From Eublepharis macularius (taxonomy: Eukaryota > Chordata > Lepidosauria > Squamata > Eublepharidae): a stretch of DNA of 64,000 bases. The stretch lies in NCBI RefSeq assembly GCF_028583425.1, contig NC_072790.1:62582052-62646051 (forward strand). The letters run 5' to 3'. The notes beneath the pieces are model-generated. The model made no database searches and was not told the origin of the DNA. It saw only the letters and a program-made list of their open reading frames with translations. A program made the position numbers and the translations under genes. This document shows positions 24,294-36,394 of the stretch, one piece after another (position 1 is the stretch's first letter; each line of letters begins with the position of its first letter).

Positions 24294-25551
24294 GTAAGAG
24301 AAAGCCTCTAAAATTCTGCCCATGTTTGATCTTATAGCCATCTTCCTCAGTTTGCTCTGCTATTAACTGAATTATATTATGCTCCCTTAAGACTGCTTTG
24401 CAAAGTTTGTTCCTCCAAATTCTCCAATATATGAGAAGCTCAGTTTCCTCAAGAACCACCTGTTAGCCTGCTCTCACTTAATAATAGTATAAATTAAGTG
24501 GCATGTGGATATTGTTTGCAAGGCTTTCTGTAACCATCAAAGTACTTATTGTACCCTCTGTGATGAGGGAAACTGCTGGGGATAGATCCACGTACTAGAT
24601 GTGGTTACGGGAATTTGGCCAAGGAGAAGCTGAGGCCGCTTGCCTTTCCAGGAAACTGCTGATGTGGGCTAGTGCTTGCTGTTTTAACTATCGCAGTTCT
24701 TCCGTGGGTGTGCACACTACTGACACAGATGCTTCTCTCTGCACATTGAGATTAAGAGTAGGTCACGGGGTCACAGTACATAAACATGAATGGCCAAACC
24801 CAGGAATCTCATAATTATTTAAATGCGTGGGATCTCCTTTAATGCTGGATATGGAATACACTGTGAAGTTAGTTCAGTATCTAGGGTGAAGAAGATGCCC
24901 TTTCAGTTGTCCACTGGATCTCCCCGTTTGTTCTTTGCAACAAAGAAGCTGCAGGGAGGAAGTGAAAAAGCCCAGGTCTAATCTTACCACACTACAGATA
25001 ATGGGGTGCAGGGTGAAGGAGTAAGGACCAAGCAAACTCCATTAATTGTTGTTCTTGTTTTTCCAGCAGAACTATCCTTCACTGCCTAATACATGTAGAA
25101 GCTTTCATCTAGTTATTTCTTTATTAAAAATTAAGAGACAGTACATACTCTAACCACTGTATATCCTCAAATATATATTCAAAGCAGTGTTTGATCAGAG
25201 AGGATCCCAGTTCAAATGCTCTTTTGCCAGGAACTAGCCTTAGGCCAGGCACACTTTCTCAGCCTCAGTCCTTTAACTGGAACACGAACATGATAATATT
25301 GGCCTATCTAGTTGGGCTGATTACAACAGGATAAAGCATGGGGAAGTACTTTGAATGCTAAAAGTACTATATAGCCAGTTGTTGCATGACCATTTTGCTG
25401 TGTGGTAGACTAGATAGGGTGGATTGGTTATAGGATGAAATGCACAACTTAAGTATTAGGGACAATAACAGAGCCAAGAGATGATCTGTAAATTTCCAAA
25501 TTGATATTCATGCTAAATAATCTCTCTTCTTCTTCTTCTTTTGCCTCCTAG

Positions 25552-25613
25552 ATTCAATCATCCAGAATAAGGTTTGTCCTCTTGAAAGTTATATATTTCA
25601 AAACAAGAATTAG
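25552..25613 (+). CDS. MCPH1: MCPH1 terminal coding exon
   Basis: Begins after AG at 25550-25551, preceded by a TCTTCTTCTTCTTTTGCCTCC pyrimidine tract, and ends in TAG at 25611-25613. Joined to the previous exon it reads D-S-I-I-Q-N-K-V-C-P-L-E-S-Y-I-F-Q-N-K-N-stop. That parallels the end of human microcephalin (DSITQHKVC..E.Y and a short tail). The last five or six residues differ from the human tail and are slightly longer. This completes the last BRCT helix. The intron between the two exons is 1258 bp with GT-AG ends. Confidence 0.92.
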
Positions 25614-26380
25614 GAATTAAATACTCTGATGCTTTATTCTATAAATGCAATGTTTGAAACATTCTAGAAAGCCAAGCAGAATTATTAAAATATATACATA
25701 AAAACTCCATGAACCAAGAAGGGAAAGGAGCCAGTAAGTCTGAGACCCACAGTCGATCTCTCAATGACTGCTAAAAATAACATTTGAACAATCCCAGAAT
25801 TGTGAGTTTGAAAATCACAGAGATAAGTGTGTTGATTTAGGTCTTGTATATTCATTGGATGTTGTACTGGACCACATACAGATTCATTTGATGTTTGTGA
25901 AGTCAGCATATAATTTTTGAAGATATCTCAGATCCTAGCAAATATTTTCGCTTTTTATTTTAAGAAAAGTTAGCCACTGCCTTTATATGAACTTTTCAGA
26001 GGCCAACAGAAAGCTTAACTGCAAATGATGAACAGACAACTACATGGACCCCTTTATTAGTAAGCAATATACCAGAGACTGGAATAGAAATATTTTAATA
26101 TAATAATAAGTGACATGTGAACATATGGTTCCCAGTAAACAGTGGGATATGATTTTTACAATTATATTATTACCGCTTGTGTACTTTCTAGTCTTCTCAT
26201 AAATGTTTTACACACAGAAAACTGTCATCACTAATTTATGTAACCTAACATTCCAAATTGGCTTTCTCATAAATTCTCTTGAAATGAATTTCAAGTTGTG
26301 TGTAATGCAACCTCTGGGGATAGCTGCTGTTTTTATTACCTACATATGTAAGAGATTTTACAGTGGAAGACTAATAAAGA
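25614..26380 (+). other. Probable MCPH1 3' UTR
   Basis: AT-rich sequence after the stop with no other gene. The first clear AATAAA is at 26373-26378; an earlier ATTAAA is at 25617-25622. Which signal is used cannot be told from sequence. Confidence 0.45.
26373..26378 (+). promoter_or_regulatory. Candidate MCPH1 poly(A) signal
   Basis: AATAAA, 760 nt past the MCPH1 stop. A candidate only; downstream GT-rich text is weak. Confidence 0.35.
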
Positions 26381-26989
26381 TATCTACAAGGTATTTAAAA
26401 GACAGTGTCTTGTCATTTCTACTTCAAAGGAAATTTTCTACTAGCTTGGCAGTTGTAGGGTAAATGTAGGGGAACAGTTTTTACACTTAGATCTTCTTTG
26501 TTGAAAAGTTCTGATATCATCTATTAACCAGAACATATATCTAATATTGCTATGTTATTTATCCATCTACAGGAAGCATAAAACCTCTCATTCTCTATTT
26601 TAAGATTCTGCAGATTTGGCTTTCTATCAAACCCCCCGCCCCCATTTTATTTTTCTAAACATGCAGCTTGAAAAAGATTTCTAGGTTCAGAGGCTAAGCA
26701 GTACTTGAAGCCGTTTCATCCGTCACAGAGCAACAAATCAAATTTGTCACCACTCTATTCTCAACAGGGTCTAGACTCTATCAAGGGCACATGTATAACA
26801 CACATGTTTTTAAAAATCTGTTGGTTGCTAGTCACACATTACATTTTCAGATTTATAATCTAATGTGTGAAGTACCTCCTGAGTCTCTCCATAGATGGAG
26901 AAATAATGTAGTGTTAATTAAACTGAGAATTAATAACTTAGGGTCCTTTCACATTTTTGTTTGAACTTGGTTTTTATCCGTTGCTGCCC

Positions 26990-27240
26990 CAAATCAGTGT
27001 AAAGCAATGTGTCCCATTTGCATAGTGCCTGCTGAGCCAGACCCAGTTGCATAGCAGGGAATCTGCAAGGACATTCAGGGGGTGCCTCACTTTTCCCTGT
27101 GCCCACTTCTCCACACTGTTTTCTCTTTTCCACCTCCTGGCAGCCTCTATATGCTCATCTTTCCTTACATCCTTCTCTCCTTCAAACCCACTAAATAACT
27201 TACCTTTCACCTGCCCCCCAGCGTCACCTAAATTTACTCC
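26990..27240 (+). repeat. Pyrimidine-rich unclassified repeat, copy 4
   Basis: 'cagacccagttgcatagcagggaatctgcaaggacattcagggggtgcc... cctgtgcccacttctcc... cacctcctggcagcc... ctttccttacatccttctctcc' parallels the minus-strand copies at 18066-18650. See 9895. Confidence 0.5.
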
Positions 27241-27465
27241 ATTTATATCCTGCCCTTTCTCCACAATGGGGACCCAAACCTGCTTACGTCATTCTCCTTG
27301 CCTCCATATTGTTCTCACAACAACCCTGAAAAGCAGGTTAGGTTAAGAGTGTCTAACTGACTCTAAGTCACCCAGTGAGCTTCCAAAGCACATCGGTGAT
27401 TTGAACCTGGGTCTCCCGTATCCTACTCTGAAACTCGACCCACTATACCATGCTGGCTTGGAGGA
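27241..27465. mobile_element. MIR-like SINE copy
   Basis: 'tatatcctgccctttctccacaatggggacccaaa... ctcacaacaaccctgaaaagcaggttaggtt... aagtcacccagtgagcttcc... gatttgaacctgggtctcccgtatcctac... accatgctggct' is the standard order of a MIR/CORE-SINE-type repeat in sauropsids. Further copies are at 27935, 31735, 57540 and 57840. Confidence 0.6.
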
Positions 27466-27934
27466 GGGATTGCTGTTGAACAGTAGCAAGCAGCCAGGCC
27501 GGGGTGAGTTATGCAAGTCACGTGATATTAAATTGCCCAGTGGTTGCTTCTGGGCCTGGCCCCAATAAGTCTTCTCTCAAAGGCCAAAACAGCCCTGGAA
27601 AGGGCCCTGCCCCCTTCCCCTTCCTTTTCCTATCACAAACCAAGCCTGAAATACTGGCTAAACTCTTATAGGTGCCTAGCAATAGCTACTGAGGGCATTT
27701 GATTCTTAAAGGGATAGGTGCTCATTTTCAGTTTTTTAAAAAACCTTTACCACCCCCAGTATATATTTTTTTATTTTCTTTTTTTTAGATTTCAGATTTT
27801 TCTGCAAACCTGGGGCATTTTTCAGGGGTGTAAGAAGATCTGTCTTGTCCGTTAATGGCTCCAATCTCTGGATTTAGGAATCCTGAGCTCAGAGCCACTT
27901 GGCTATTAGTATATGATACCCTGTTGTTCCCCCC

Positions 27935-28115
27935 AGCAGCTTACAACATCATTCTCCCCCACTTGCATTTTTATCTTCACAACAACGGCCCTGTGAAGCT
28001 GAGAGAGAATTAGTCCAATATCACCCGGTGAGCTTCCATGTCAGAGTGATGATTTGCATCTGGGTCTCTCGGATCCTAGTCCAGCACTCTAACCACCACA
28101 TAACACTACAAGTTG
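27935..28115. mobile_element. MIR-like SINE copy
   Basis: Same family: 'cttcacaacaacggccctgtgaagctgagag... tcacccggtgagcttccatgtcagagtgatgatttgcatctgggtctctcggatcctagtccagcactctaaccacc'. Confidence 0.6.
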
Positions 28116-28442
28116 GCCTTTGCCTACGCTGCCCCGTGGAGAGTTCCCCAAATCTATATGCATGATTTCTGCTTATAAAGAAATCTTGTTCTCATAAAGG
28201 GAGGAGATAAGCAGAATCATTGTATTATTCTATTTTATAAATGCAGAATAAGTTTATCCAGTAGTAGTTTGTGGGGAGAGTGGATTATAAATATAATTAA
28301 TTAATTAGCTAAAAGCTTCCAAATGCAAATAGAGTCGTAAATCCTCTTCTGGCTCCACTAATAGTCATTCATCCCTTAAGTGTTGCCATTCTACAGTACT
28401 GCTGGCATGGCCACTGCCAAAAATTTAAAGCACAACAAGCCA

Positions 28443-28486
28443 ATGGGCTGTACTGGTGACAGTACAGCCCATTGTACTGTCACCAG
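28443..28486. repeat. Two interlocked perfect hairpins
   Basis: ATGGGCTGTACTG (28443-28455) pairs with CAGTACAGCCCAT (28460-28472) around a 4-nt loop. The overlapping CTGGTGACAGTACA (28453-28466) pairs with TGTACTGTCACCAG (28473-28486) around a 6-nt loop. Both are perfect and share bases, so only one can form at a time. Confidence 0.9.
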
Positions 28487-29435
28487 CTGTCTTGGTGCTC
28501 CAGAACTTCTATTCTTTAGCCATAAAGCTCTCTCCTGGGCATATGAAGCTGTATCAAAATCTGGACATGCAAAACTCCTAGCTTCTGCTGTTCGATACAT
28601 ACAGCCTGGGTCCTAAAAGTAACACTCATCCATGTTTTGTTAAAAGATATTTGTAGCTTTTAAAATAGACGTATATAAAGTCATCCTGTAAGTTGTAAGA
28701 TGCAAAATTCTTAGCTAGTTTTTATTGGCACACACATGAATACTAATTCCCAATGGAGAACTCCATATTGGAATCTACTTTTTATTTCCTGAGTGAAAGC
28801 ATTCCCTGACCTTTTGATTTTCTATGGAAAGGATAACTGGGCTGTAGGGCATACTTTGGTACTTCTCCATAACTACCATCCATAATGTTTCATAAAGACT
28901 GAAGGCAGTAGTACTTAACTTCCCCCCCGACTGTGCTGCTTGAACTGAAAAGACTGTTATCAGAAGACAGTGTGTCTAATTCCCTGACTCCTATGTTGTA
29001 ATGAGGTCCCTTACATCATAAAACTGGGCCTAAAACAACTTCCTTCCATCCTCAGCAGCTAGTAATAATAATAATGAGACTGCCTGGGGATATTTGATGG
29101 TAATGCTGAAAGCTAATGATTGGTGGGTGGAACTGACATCTCATTTGTAGCAAATGGTTTTCCATTATGGAGGCCTACAAGCAGTATATATTTGGGATAA
29201 CAAGCTTGTAAATGGTCACGCTGGTGCTAGTGCAGGGGCATCTGCAGTAGCTTTCCTGTGGCACAAATTGGTACGTGCTTTCATTTTCCGGCCCTGTTTG
29301 AGGCAAAACATTGGAAATCGTTGTTTCTTCAGTATAAACCATGTTTAAAACAGTTCAGATATTTGTGTGTGTCTTAATTTGAGATGCCTGGATCTTGCTA
29401 GATGGCCATTTGACAGCAATGCTGATTGTGTGAAC

Positions 29436-29716
29436 CTAGGCTGATCATGAGAGGGAGGGCAGGAAGGGTTACATCAGTGGTTAGTTCTCATGTGACCCCT
29501 TCTTACATGCCCAGGGTAAGACCAATCACAACCTTAGGGACAGGTAGAAATTTTCCCTCAGCTAGTTTGGCTAGGGATCCTGATGGTGTTTTGCTATCTT
29601 CTGGGCATGGAGCAGGGGTCACTGGGGGTGTGAGGAGGCAGTTGTGAATTTCCTGCATTGAGCAGGGGGTTGGACTCGATGACCCTAGAGGTCCCTTCCA
29701 ACCCTATGATTCTATG
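29436..29716 (+). mobile_element. CR1 LINE 3' end
   Basis: Ends 'gcagggggttggactcgatgaccctagaggtcccttccaaccctatg' followed by the octamer ATTCTATG at 29709-29716, the signature terminus of CR1. 5'-truncated, non-coding. Confidence 0.88.
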
Positions 29717-30291
29717 CTGTTGTTTATATTTTGAGCCAGGATGCTATCAAATTTAGTGAAAGCCTAAGCATTTAATAAACATTTTATATCCATTTGATCC
29801 ATTGGAGAGCTTTTAAGGAAGCAAAGCCCAGTTAATCCAAACTTATGGTATGGGGTACCCTCACCACGATACTACTATATGTGGACATAAATATGGACAG
29901 TGAAGAAATCTGACAGGAAGAAAGTTGATTCATTTGAAATGCGGTGTTAGAGAGTTTTATGGATACCATGGATGACCAAAAGGATAAATATGTGGGTTCT
30001 AGATCAAATCAAGCCTGAATTCTTCCTAGAAGCTAAAATGATGAAACTAAGGCTTTCATACTTTTGGTCACATCATGAGAAGACAAGACTCACTGGAAAA
30101 TACAATAATGCTAGGAAAAGTGAAAGACAGTAGGAAAAAACCAAAATGACATGGCTTGTTTGAATAAAGGAAGCCATACCCTCCAGTTTTCAAGATCTGA
30201 GCAAGGCTGATAATGATAGAATGTTTTTTGGAGGTCATTAATTCAGAGGGTTACTAAAAGTTGGAAGCAATTTGGACATTTTCCAGGGAAA

Positions 30292-30370
30292 CAGCCAGCA
30301 TGGGATAGTGGTTAGAATGTTAGACTAGGATCTAGGATTCTGATGTTGGATTCTCCACTTTGCCCCAGTA
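30292..30370. mobile_element. MIR-like SINE fragment, reverse orientation
   Basis: 'gccagcatgggatagtggttagaatgttagactaggatctagga-tctgatgttggattctcca' is the reverse order of the MIR-like family at 27241. Confidence 0.5.
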
Positions 30371-31489
30371 GGAGTGAGGAATTCTCACTCCCTTCTCCTG
30401 TTGCTCCCTGTAGCTCAGAATGGCAGCAGAATAAAAAAATTTTAAAATGCAGCATTGTGAGTGGAGTCACGTAACTTCCAGTAAAAAAACTGGGACATAG
30501 AGTAGCCCTAGAAATTGCCTATGGTTTTATCATAGAATTTTCAGCAATTCCTAGAGCTACCTGTGTAACTTTCAAGTTTTTTACAGGAAGTAACGTAACA
30601 TTGCAGCTGGTGTCACCCCCCCCCCCCGTATCCTTGCCCACAGCCCTCCTGCCCATTGCCAGGCACTGCCTGGTAACGCTGTATGAAGGTAAATGGAGGA
30701 GGGGAAACCGATGTGGTGTGCTGCTGTATGTCCCCATTGTGGGGATTCTAATCTTCTCCTTTAGAGAGCTTGTTGTAGATACCTGCTTGTATTGCAATAG
30801 TTACAGACTAGAGGAAAAACATGGAGCAGTGCTTGAACTGTGTAACAATTGTTTAGAGAAGTACAGAAGTAGTTACAGAACTCATTATGACAATGGAAAC
30901 CCTACCCACCCTAGACAAACCCCAAACTGGTTAGCAAGGTTTTCATTGCGTCAGTAGGAGACCAGTGGTCCTGGCCTTCTCAGATCTTAAGTTTACAGAC
31001 GACATGAATCAAAGAAAATGTGTATGTGAGTGTGCGCACATGCCTGACATTCCAGCCTGTGGACAGGCCCTCCTTGGCTATTAGGATCTATGACATATTT
31101 ATGTCAAGGAAATTCTCCCACCTTTGTCCAGGCCATTTCCTCCCTATTTATTTAGCCAGCCTTCGTCTGATATTTAGATGTAAATATCCTGTGTCCTGTA
31201 CTGTACTGCAGATACATTTTCCAAATCTGTAAACATTTCTGATATTTCCTAAAATTGCCTCATCACAGAGTAAGCTCACTGCTTTCTTTATTTTCTGTAT
31301 CAGTGTTGCACAATACTGAATGCCATTCTTTTTAACAACCTCCAGTGTTGCACACATTTCTTCTGTCGTTACCCAAAGCTAGGATATTCATTAAATAAAT
31401 CAAGGATAATTCGTTTGTTAATTAGAGCTAGGATAAATGTTAAATATTTCATAAACACTTAATCGTTCCAACTTAGACTTGTATTTTGT

Positions 31490-31655
31490 GAAAAAGAGCA
31501 AGAGTCCAGTAACAAAATTAGTGGTAGGGTATGAGCTTTTGTGAGTCACAGCTCACTTCTTCAGATACCTGAACTAATTTTGTTAGTCTTATAGGTATTA
31601 CTGGACTCTTGCTCTTTTCTACTGCTACAGATAGACTAACATGGCTACTCATCTT
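31490..31655. repeat. Foldback copy of a common reptile repeat
   Basis: AAAGAGCAAGAGTCCAGTAA near the left is inverted at the right (TTACTGGACTCTTGCTCTTTT, about 31600-31619), with 'acaaaattag/ctaattttgt' inside. The middle 'gggtatgagcttttgtgagtcacagctcacttcttcagatacctga' is a widespread interspersed motif. Related text occurs near 11990, 55565, 61170 and 62460. Confidence 0.6.
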
Positions 31656-31734
31656 GTATTTTGTAAAGTGCTTTAAACACTTGCAGTGTGCTGTATGTAT
31701 TTATAGTATCAAGAATCATATTTGTTTGTTTTAC

Positions 31735-32335
31735 TTCATTTATAACCCACCTTTCTCGCCAATGGGTACCCAAAGTGATTTACATCAATCTCCTCTCCAT
31801 TTTATTCTCACAACAACCCTGTGATGTTAGGCTGACAGCGTGTGAGACTGGTCCAAGGTCACCCAGTGAGCTTCCATGGCAGAGTGAGGGTTCGTTCATA
31901 CCTAGGTCTCCCAGATCCTAATCCAACACTCAGCATCGGCGCCAGGGTTTTTGGCGCCGTCGGCTGGCCAGCGGGCCAGGCACCCGCACACACACCGGCC
32001 TGCGTGTGACGTCATCACAGGCGCCGCTGGCCCAATTGCTGTGGCGAGCGGCTGGGACGGCGCGCAGGTGGCCTCCCAGCTCTCCCGCTCGGTTGCCCTG
32101 CGCCGCCGCAGATGCCTGCCTGCGGCTGCTGCGCCTGGCCGGGGGCATGTGCTGGTGGCTGCGGCAGCGCGGGGCGGGAGGGCTAGGAGGCTGCAGCTCC
32201 ATGGCGCGCACTCCCACCCCCTGCGCCTCCTCTGGCACCCCCTCCAGCATCCCGCACCCTGAGGCCACCGCCTACCTGGCCTCCATGGGCGCACCGACCC
32301 TGCCAACGCTCTAACCACTACATCACACTGGCTCT
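31735..32335. mobile_element. MIR-like SINE split by a hAT insertion
   Basis: The left half (31735-31930) runs from 'ataacccacctttctcgccaatgggtaccc' to 'ggtctcccagatcctaatccaacact'. The right half resumes at 32303 with 'ccaacgctctaaccactacatcacactggct'. The GC-rich block between is the hAT element at 31931. Confidence 0.7.
31931..32302. mobile_element. GC-rich non-autonomous hAT-like element
   Basis: 372 bp of very GC-rich sequence inside an AT-rich old SINE. Flanks are CCAACACT (31923-31930) and CCAACGCT (32303-32310), a 7/8 match to an 8-bp duplication. Ends are CAGCATCGGCGCC and, reverse-complemented, CAGGGTCGGTGCGCC. Several long open frames on both strands here come from GC content. There is no transposase. 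Confidence 0.7.
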
Positions 32336-32895
32336 CTTGTAAGCTAGATCAGCAATGGAGCAATGGAGAAAAGAAACCCCTAAAGAGATAGGGTTTGATT
32401 TCCTTTGATTAACTGACTGATCAATTTACTTTATTTGTACCCCATTTTTCTCTCCAGTGGGGGCCCAAAGCAGCTTCCTTCCCTTCCCTTTCCCAAGATC
32501 ATATTTTAATTGTACACAAAGATGGTAATTTCTGAGCTACAGGGCACCATGCAACTTCTTTATGGCACAAAATTTATATTTTTGCTGACATTGCCCAGGC
32601 AACACATACTCACTGAAAAGAAAAAATGTCATTAAAAGCAAGGGCTGGGAAGCAATGATGTTATTTTGTTCCCAGTAAATTTCATTTGTTTTTATAAAAG
32701 CAGTGGATATATATATATATATACTCCTCTGTAAAAGTAAAGGTTGGGTGATGACAAGGCAGTCAGTTGGATCCCTGGAAGAAAATTTGGACTTCACTTT
32801 TATCTCATTCCCTTTAGTGCATACACACAAGCAAATATTCCAAGAGAAGGAAATACCAGATTTTCCTACATTCTTCATCAGACAGAAGTATAAAC

Positions 32896-33261
32896 TAGAG
32901 GTGGGCACAAACCAGGAAAATGGCAGTTCATTGTGGTTCAAGGCTCATCGCGTTTCACGAACCAAGAACCAGTATGAAATTGCCCGGTTCGCAAACCAGT
33001 TCATTTGGTTCATGAAATCATCACTTCTGGGGCAGCAGGTCTGCAGAAAGGCCCCCCTCCACTACCTAGGAAACTGATTGATCATCACCAGGCTGTCTGC
33101 AGTGATGAACCAAAAAACCAAACAAACAAATGGGGCTAAAAATCATAGTGGTTTGTTGCGAGTCATCAAAAATGCCCTCGATGAACCACTAGTTTGCAAA
33201 CTGAAAAACAGACCAGTTTGTGATGAACTTTGGTTCGTATTTCAGTTCATGCCCATCTCTA
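32896..33261. mobile_element. Non-autonomous hAT element
   Basis: TIRs TAGAGGTGGGCACAAAC and TAGAGATGGGCATGAAC. The flanking 8-mers GTATAAAC and GTGAAAAC match at 6/8. The interior has repeated 'gaaccag/ggttcat' words and no ORF of note. Confidence 0.8.
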
Positions 33262-33751
33262 GTGAAAACCTTAAGAATTCTATCTAAAACAAAGGGCTGT
33301 TTGACACACTTGTACACATCACTTGATGACGCTTCTTTAATGACAACTGAAAGTGTGAACTGTTGCTGAAATCACCCATTCTTCCTGCACTACCCAGGAG
33401 GACTTCCATTGGTTCTGATAGGTGAAGCAACAAAGAATGATTGTGCACTGTCTGCCCCTTCAGTGCAGGGAACTTCATCATGTGGTTTTTCATCCATAAG
33501 GGTCCCCCAAACATAGGCATCATCTTTCTGAGGCTCACAGCTTGTAGCTAGGGGAAGCAAAAATCCACCTTGGCCAGCACCTGTCTGTGTGTTCACAATC
33601 CAGTTTATGGTGTCTGAAATGGCAGCAGATGCACTTAAAGTTCTGACAGGAGCATAAATTTTACCTTCTTCACATGTGAATGTAATCAATCAATCTACCA
33701 TTTGTAGCCCATCTTTCTCCCCAGTGGGGACCCATAGTGGCTTTGACCTTG

Positions 33752-33960
33752 CTGGGAGGGAAGGCAGCACGGTATAGCCCAATCTCAGTAGATCTCAGAA
33801 GCTAAGCAGGGTCAGTACTTGGATGGGCAGCCACCAAGGAAGACTCTGCAGAGGAAGGCAATGGCAAACCACCTCGGCTTCTCACTTGCCTTGAATGCCC
33901 CTTGCTGGGGTTGTCATAAGTCAGTTATGAGTCGACTTGACAGCATGCACACACTCATGT
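33752..33960 (+). mobile_element. 5S-rRNA-headed SINE, second copy
   Basis: AGATCTCAGAAGCTAAGCAGG and CAGTACTTGGATGGGCAGCC, then 'gaaggcaatggcaaaccacct' and 'cataagtcagttatgagtcgacttgacagca'. Same family as 4192. Confidence 0.8.
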
Positions 33961-33999
33961 GGGCATGCATCCTTACAGAAGATGATCCCTATATTGACA

Positions 34000-36170
34000 C
34001 AGCACCAGTAGAAGTTATATGTGCAGGTGGTACTGTTTCCATATCACAGTGGGTATTGGGATGTACTTAGAAAAATCACAACATTGTTTTCTATTATTAT
34101 CGTAAATGTACTGTTGTTGCAGTTCTCTGCACAGTTGTCAGATGTGTGAAAGCTGCAGCTGCATATACATCCATACACCCATGTACCAGCCCACTTCACA
34201 TTCAATATAAGGTACTCTTTAGGCTATACAGCAATGCTGTGTGCTGCTTTTTGTGGTCACGGTGCTGATGTAATGTCTAGAGCCTGGCACCATATCAGTG
34301 GAAAGAATTGTACATATCCTTCCTGCTTGATTATAGACCCTCTCCGCCGGACAGGAAACTTATGGACTCATGCGGTTGGCCACATGACACATATGCATGT
34401 ATCCATGATCTCTCATCCCCAGTTTGAGGTAGTAGTATTCCATCTGGAAATCAAGTGTATGCACATATATCCAAGTGACATACCATACACAAGTATAGGT
34501 ATACTGCCTACCATATGTACTGAATCACTATATTTCAGAAGACTGGAAATGATTTTTTTTTACTGCTATACTGCAGACTATGGATTAGATACAAAAAACC
34601 TTGAATTCTGCTTGGAAACCAGATCTTTGCCACCTCTTCTTCAATAGTTCAGTCTCCAATTGCCCAGAATTTTTGAGGAGGGACCTAGGGAATGCACATG
34701 ACATATTAAAGGTCATTGTAAGAAGGGTAACATGATAATCATCCCCCTCTTCAAAATGCTCATTCAGGGTAGGTTTCAGTCTAACCATATGGATGTAATC
34801 TTTGAGAACACTAAATAAGTGATTTCTCTGTTTGCACATGGCTCTCTTAAGTCCTTCTCAAATGAAAGTTATTGGTTGTAATTGACAGATATAGCATATA
34901 CAGGGTTTTTTTTCCCCAATGTAGCACTAGCTTCATCATTTTAAACCAAATAATTCTATAAATAGACCAATAATGTCTGGGATTTCCACAGCCTAAGTGC
35001 TGCTATAAATAGTTGCTAACATTTTCCCACTTCATGCTTTTGAAAAGAACATTCTCCACTTCCTTTCTCGGAAAGCCCCTGGGAATTCTGCTAGAGCACC
35101 ACCACTCAAAAATATGTATACTAGGAGAGTTACGAAAACATGGTAAATGAACTTGATCACAGTCTTCACAGAACCTGTAGAAGGAGGTCAAGTTTACTGG
35201 GTTGATGAATTCTGAATTATCATTCATACTATTATGCTTTTATTTTTCCTTCCCTTGATTAAAGAAAAATTTCACCTTCTTAGTTTTTATTTTATTTAGG
35301 GATTTTGGTCATCAAATTTTGGATTCAGTTGATAACTCTGAAGAACTAAAACTAGAAAGCTAGACAGCTAAAATATCATTCCTTCACAACTTGATGGTAG
35401 TAATGCTCTTGAAGCATGCCTTTTGTGCAAAATCCCTGTGATAACTGGCTTTGTGAAATGGACTAATTGAATCTCCAGAGACCTGCATCAACTGCCTACG
35501 TTCTAGCACACCCTACTGGCTGAGACATTAAGGGGAAAAAAGAAAGAAGACATGGCATATAGACATTTCTAAATCAAAGAAATGCAGGCAGGTTTTTTTT
35601 TTAACATTCAAAAGATGAATACTGAGCCACTGGACCTCATGACATCCCTTTATCATATAAAGTGTGCAAAATGTCATTTTGTATTGTATTGCTTGTATGT
35701 TAATTTGTATAAAAGGATCCTTTTGTTCTATGCAAGAAATGTGTGTCAGTCTAAAGATGGATGTGGTTGTGTTCTGATTAACCTTTCTGTTTCAGAAGAT
35801 TTGTAGGGATTCCATTGTCTTTAGGAACTTCTGAGTCTTATGATAAATGTTGGCCACTCTCATATCATACCAGTCTTTTTTCCCAACGTGATGGAGGTTC
35901 TTCAGACTTCTCATGCATTGATTTTGACATGGGCCCTGGCATCAAAACATACAAAGATAATGTTTTTCTGACCCAATTTATTTTCTTAGAAAATGCATGA
36001 TTTTAAAAGACCTCTAATCATCATACCAATATCTGATTATTATACTAAAAGGCCTCTAATAATCAGAGTACGTCTTCAAAAATAGCTCGTTTTTATTTCA
36101 TCCATGATTCTTTAACATTATTAAGTAATATTCTGTATTCATAATCATCTAAAATTCTAATGAAGTAACT
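34000..36170. other. Intergenic sequence, nothing recognised
   Basis: AT-rich. The 137-codon frame at 34234-34647 has no recognisable domain and I take it as chance. Confidence 0.45.
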
Positions 36171-36173
36171 AAC

Positions 36174-36254
36174 AGTGCAATCCTAAGCAGTTACTCCAGT
36201 CTAAGCCCATTGATTTCAACTGGCTTAGATGGGAGTAACTCTTAAGATTGCACT
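36174..36254. mobile_element. Short palindromic MITE (AGTGCAATCCTAAG family)
   Basis: AGTGCAATCCTAAGCAGTTA at the left and its near inverse ending CTTAAGATTGCACT at the right, with 'ccagtctaagcccattgatttcaactggctta' inside. A very common small repeat of lizard genomes. A second, decayed copy is at 62932. Confidence 0.75.
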
Positions 36255-36394
36255 AAATTTCAATTGAATTTACATTTTCCTTACATTTTAATTGCAGTTA
36301 AAGAAAACAGATTCAACTAGTAACACTCCCAATTATACCTATACATGCTTTAATAAAGGGATAAGGACTATAGACCTTGCAACTATGTACTGTC

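Noticed and set aside
31902-32318. 138-codon minus-strand frame as a GC-rich exon
   Set aside because: Coincides with the hAT-like insertion and spills into both halves of the interrupted SINE.
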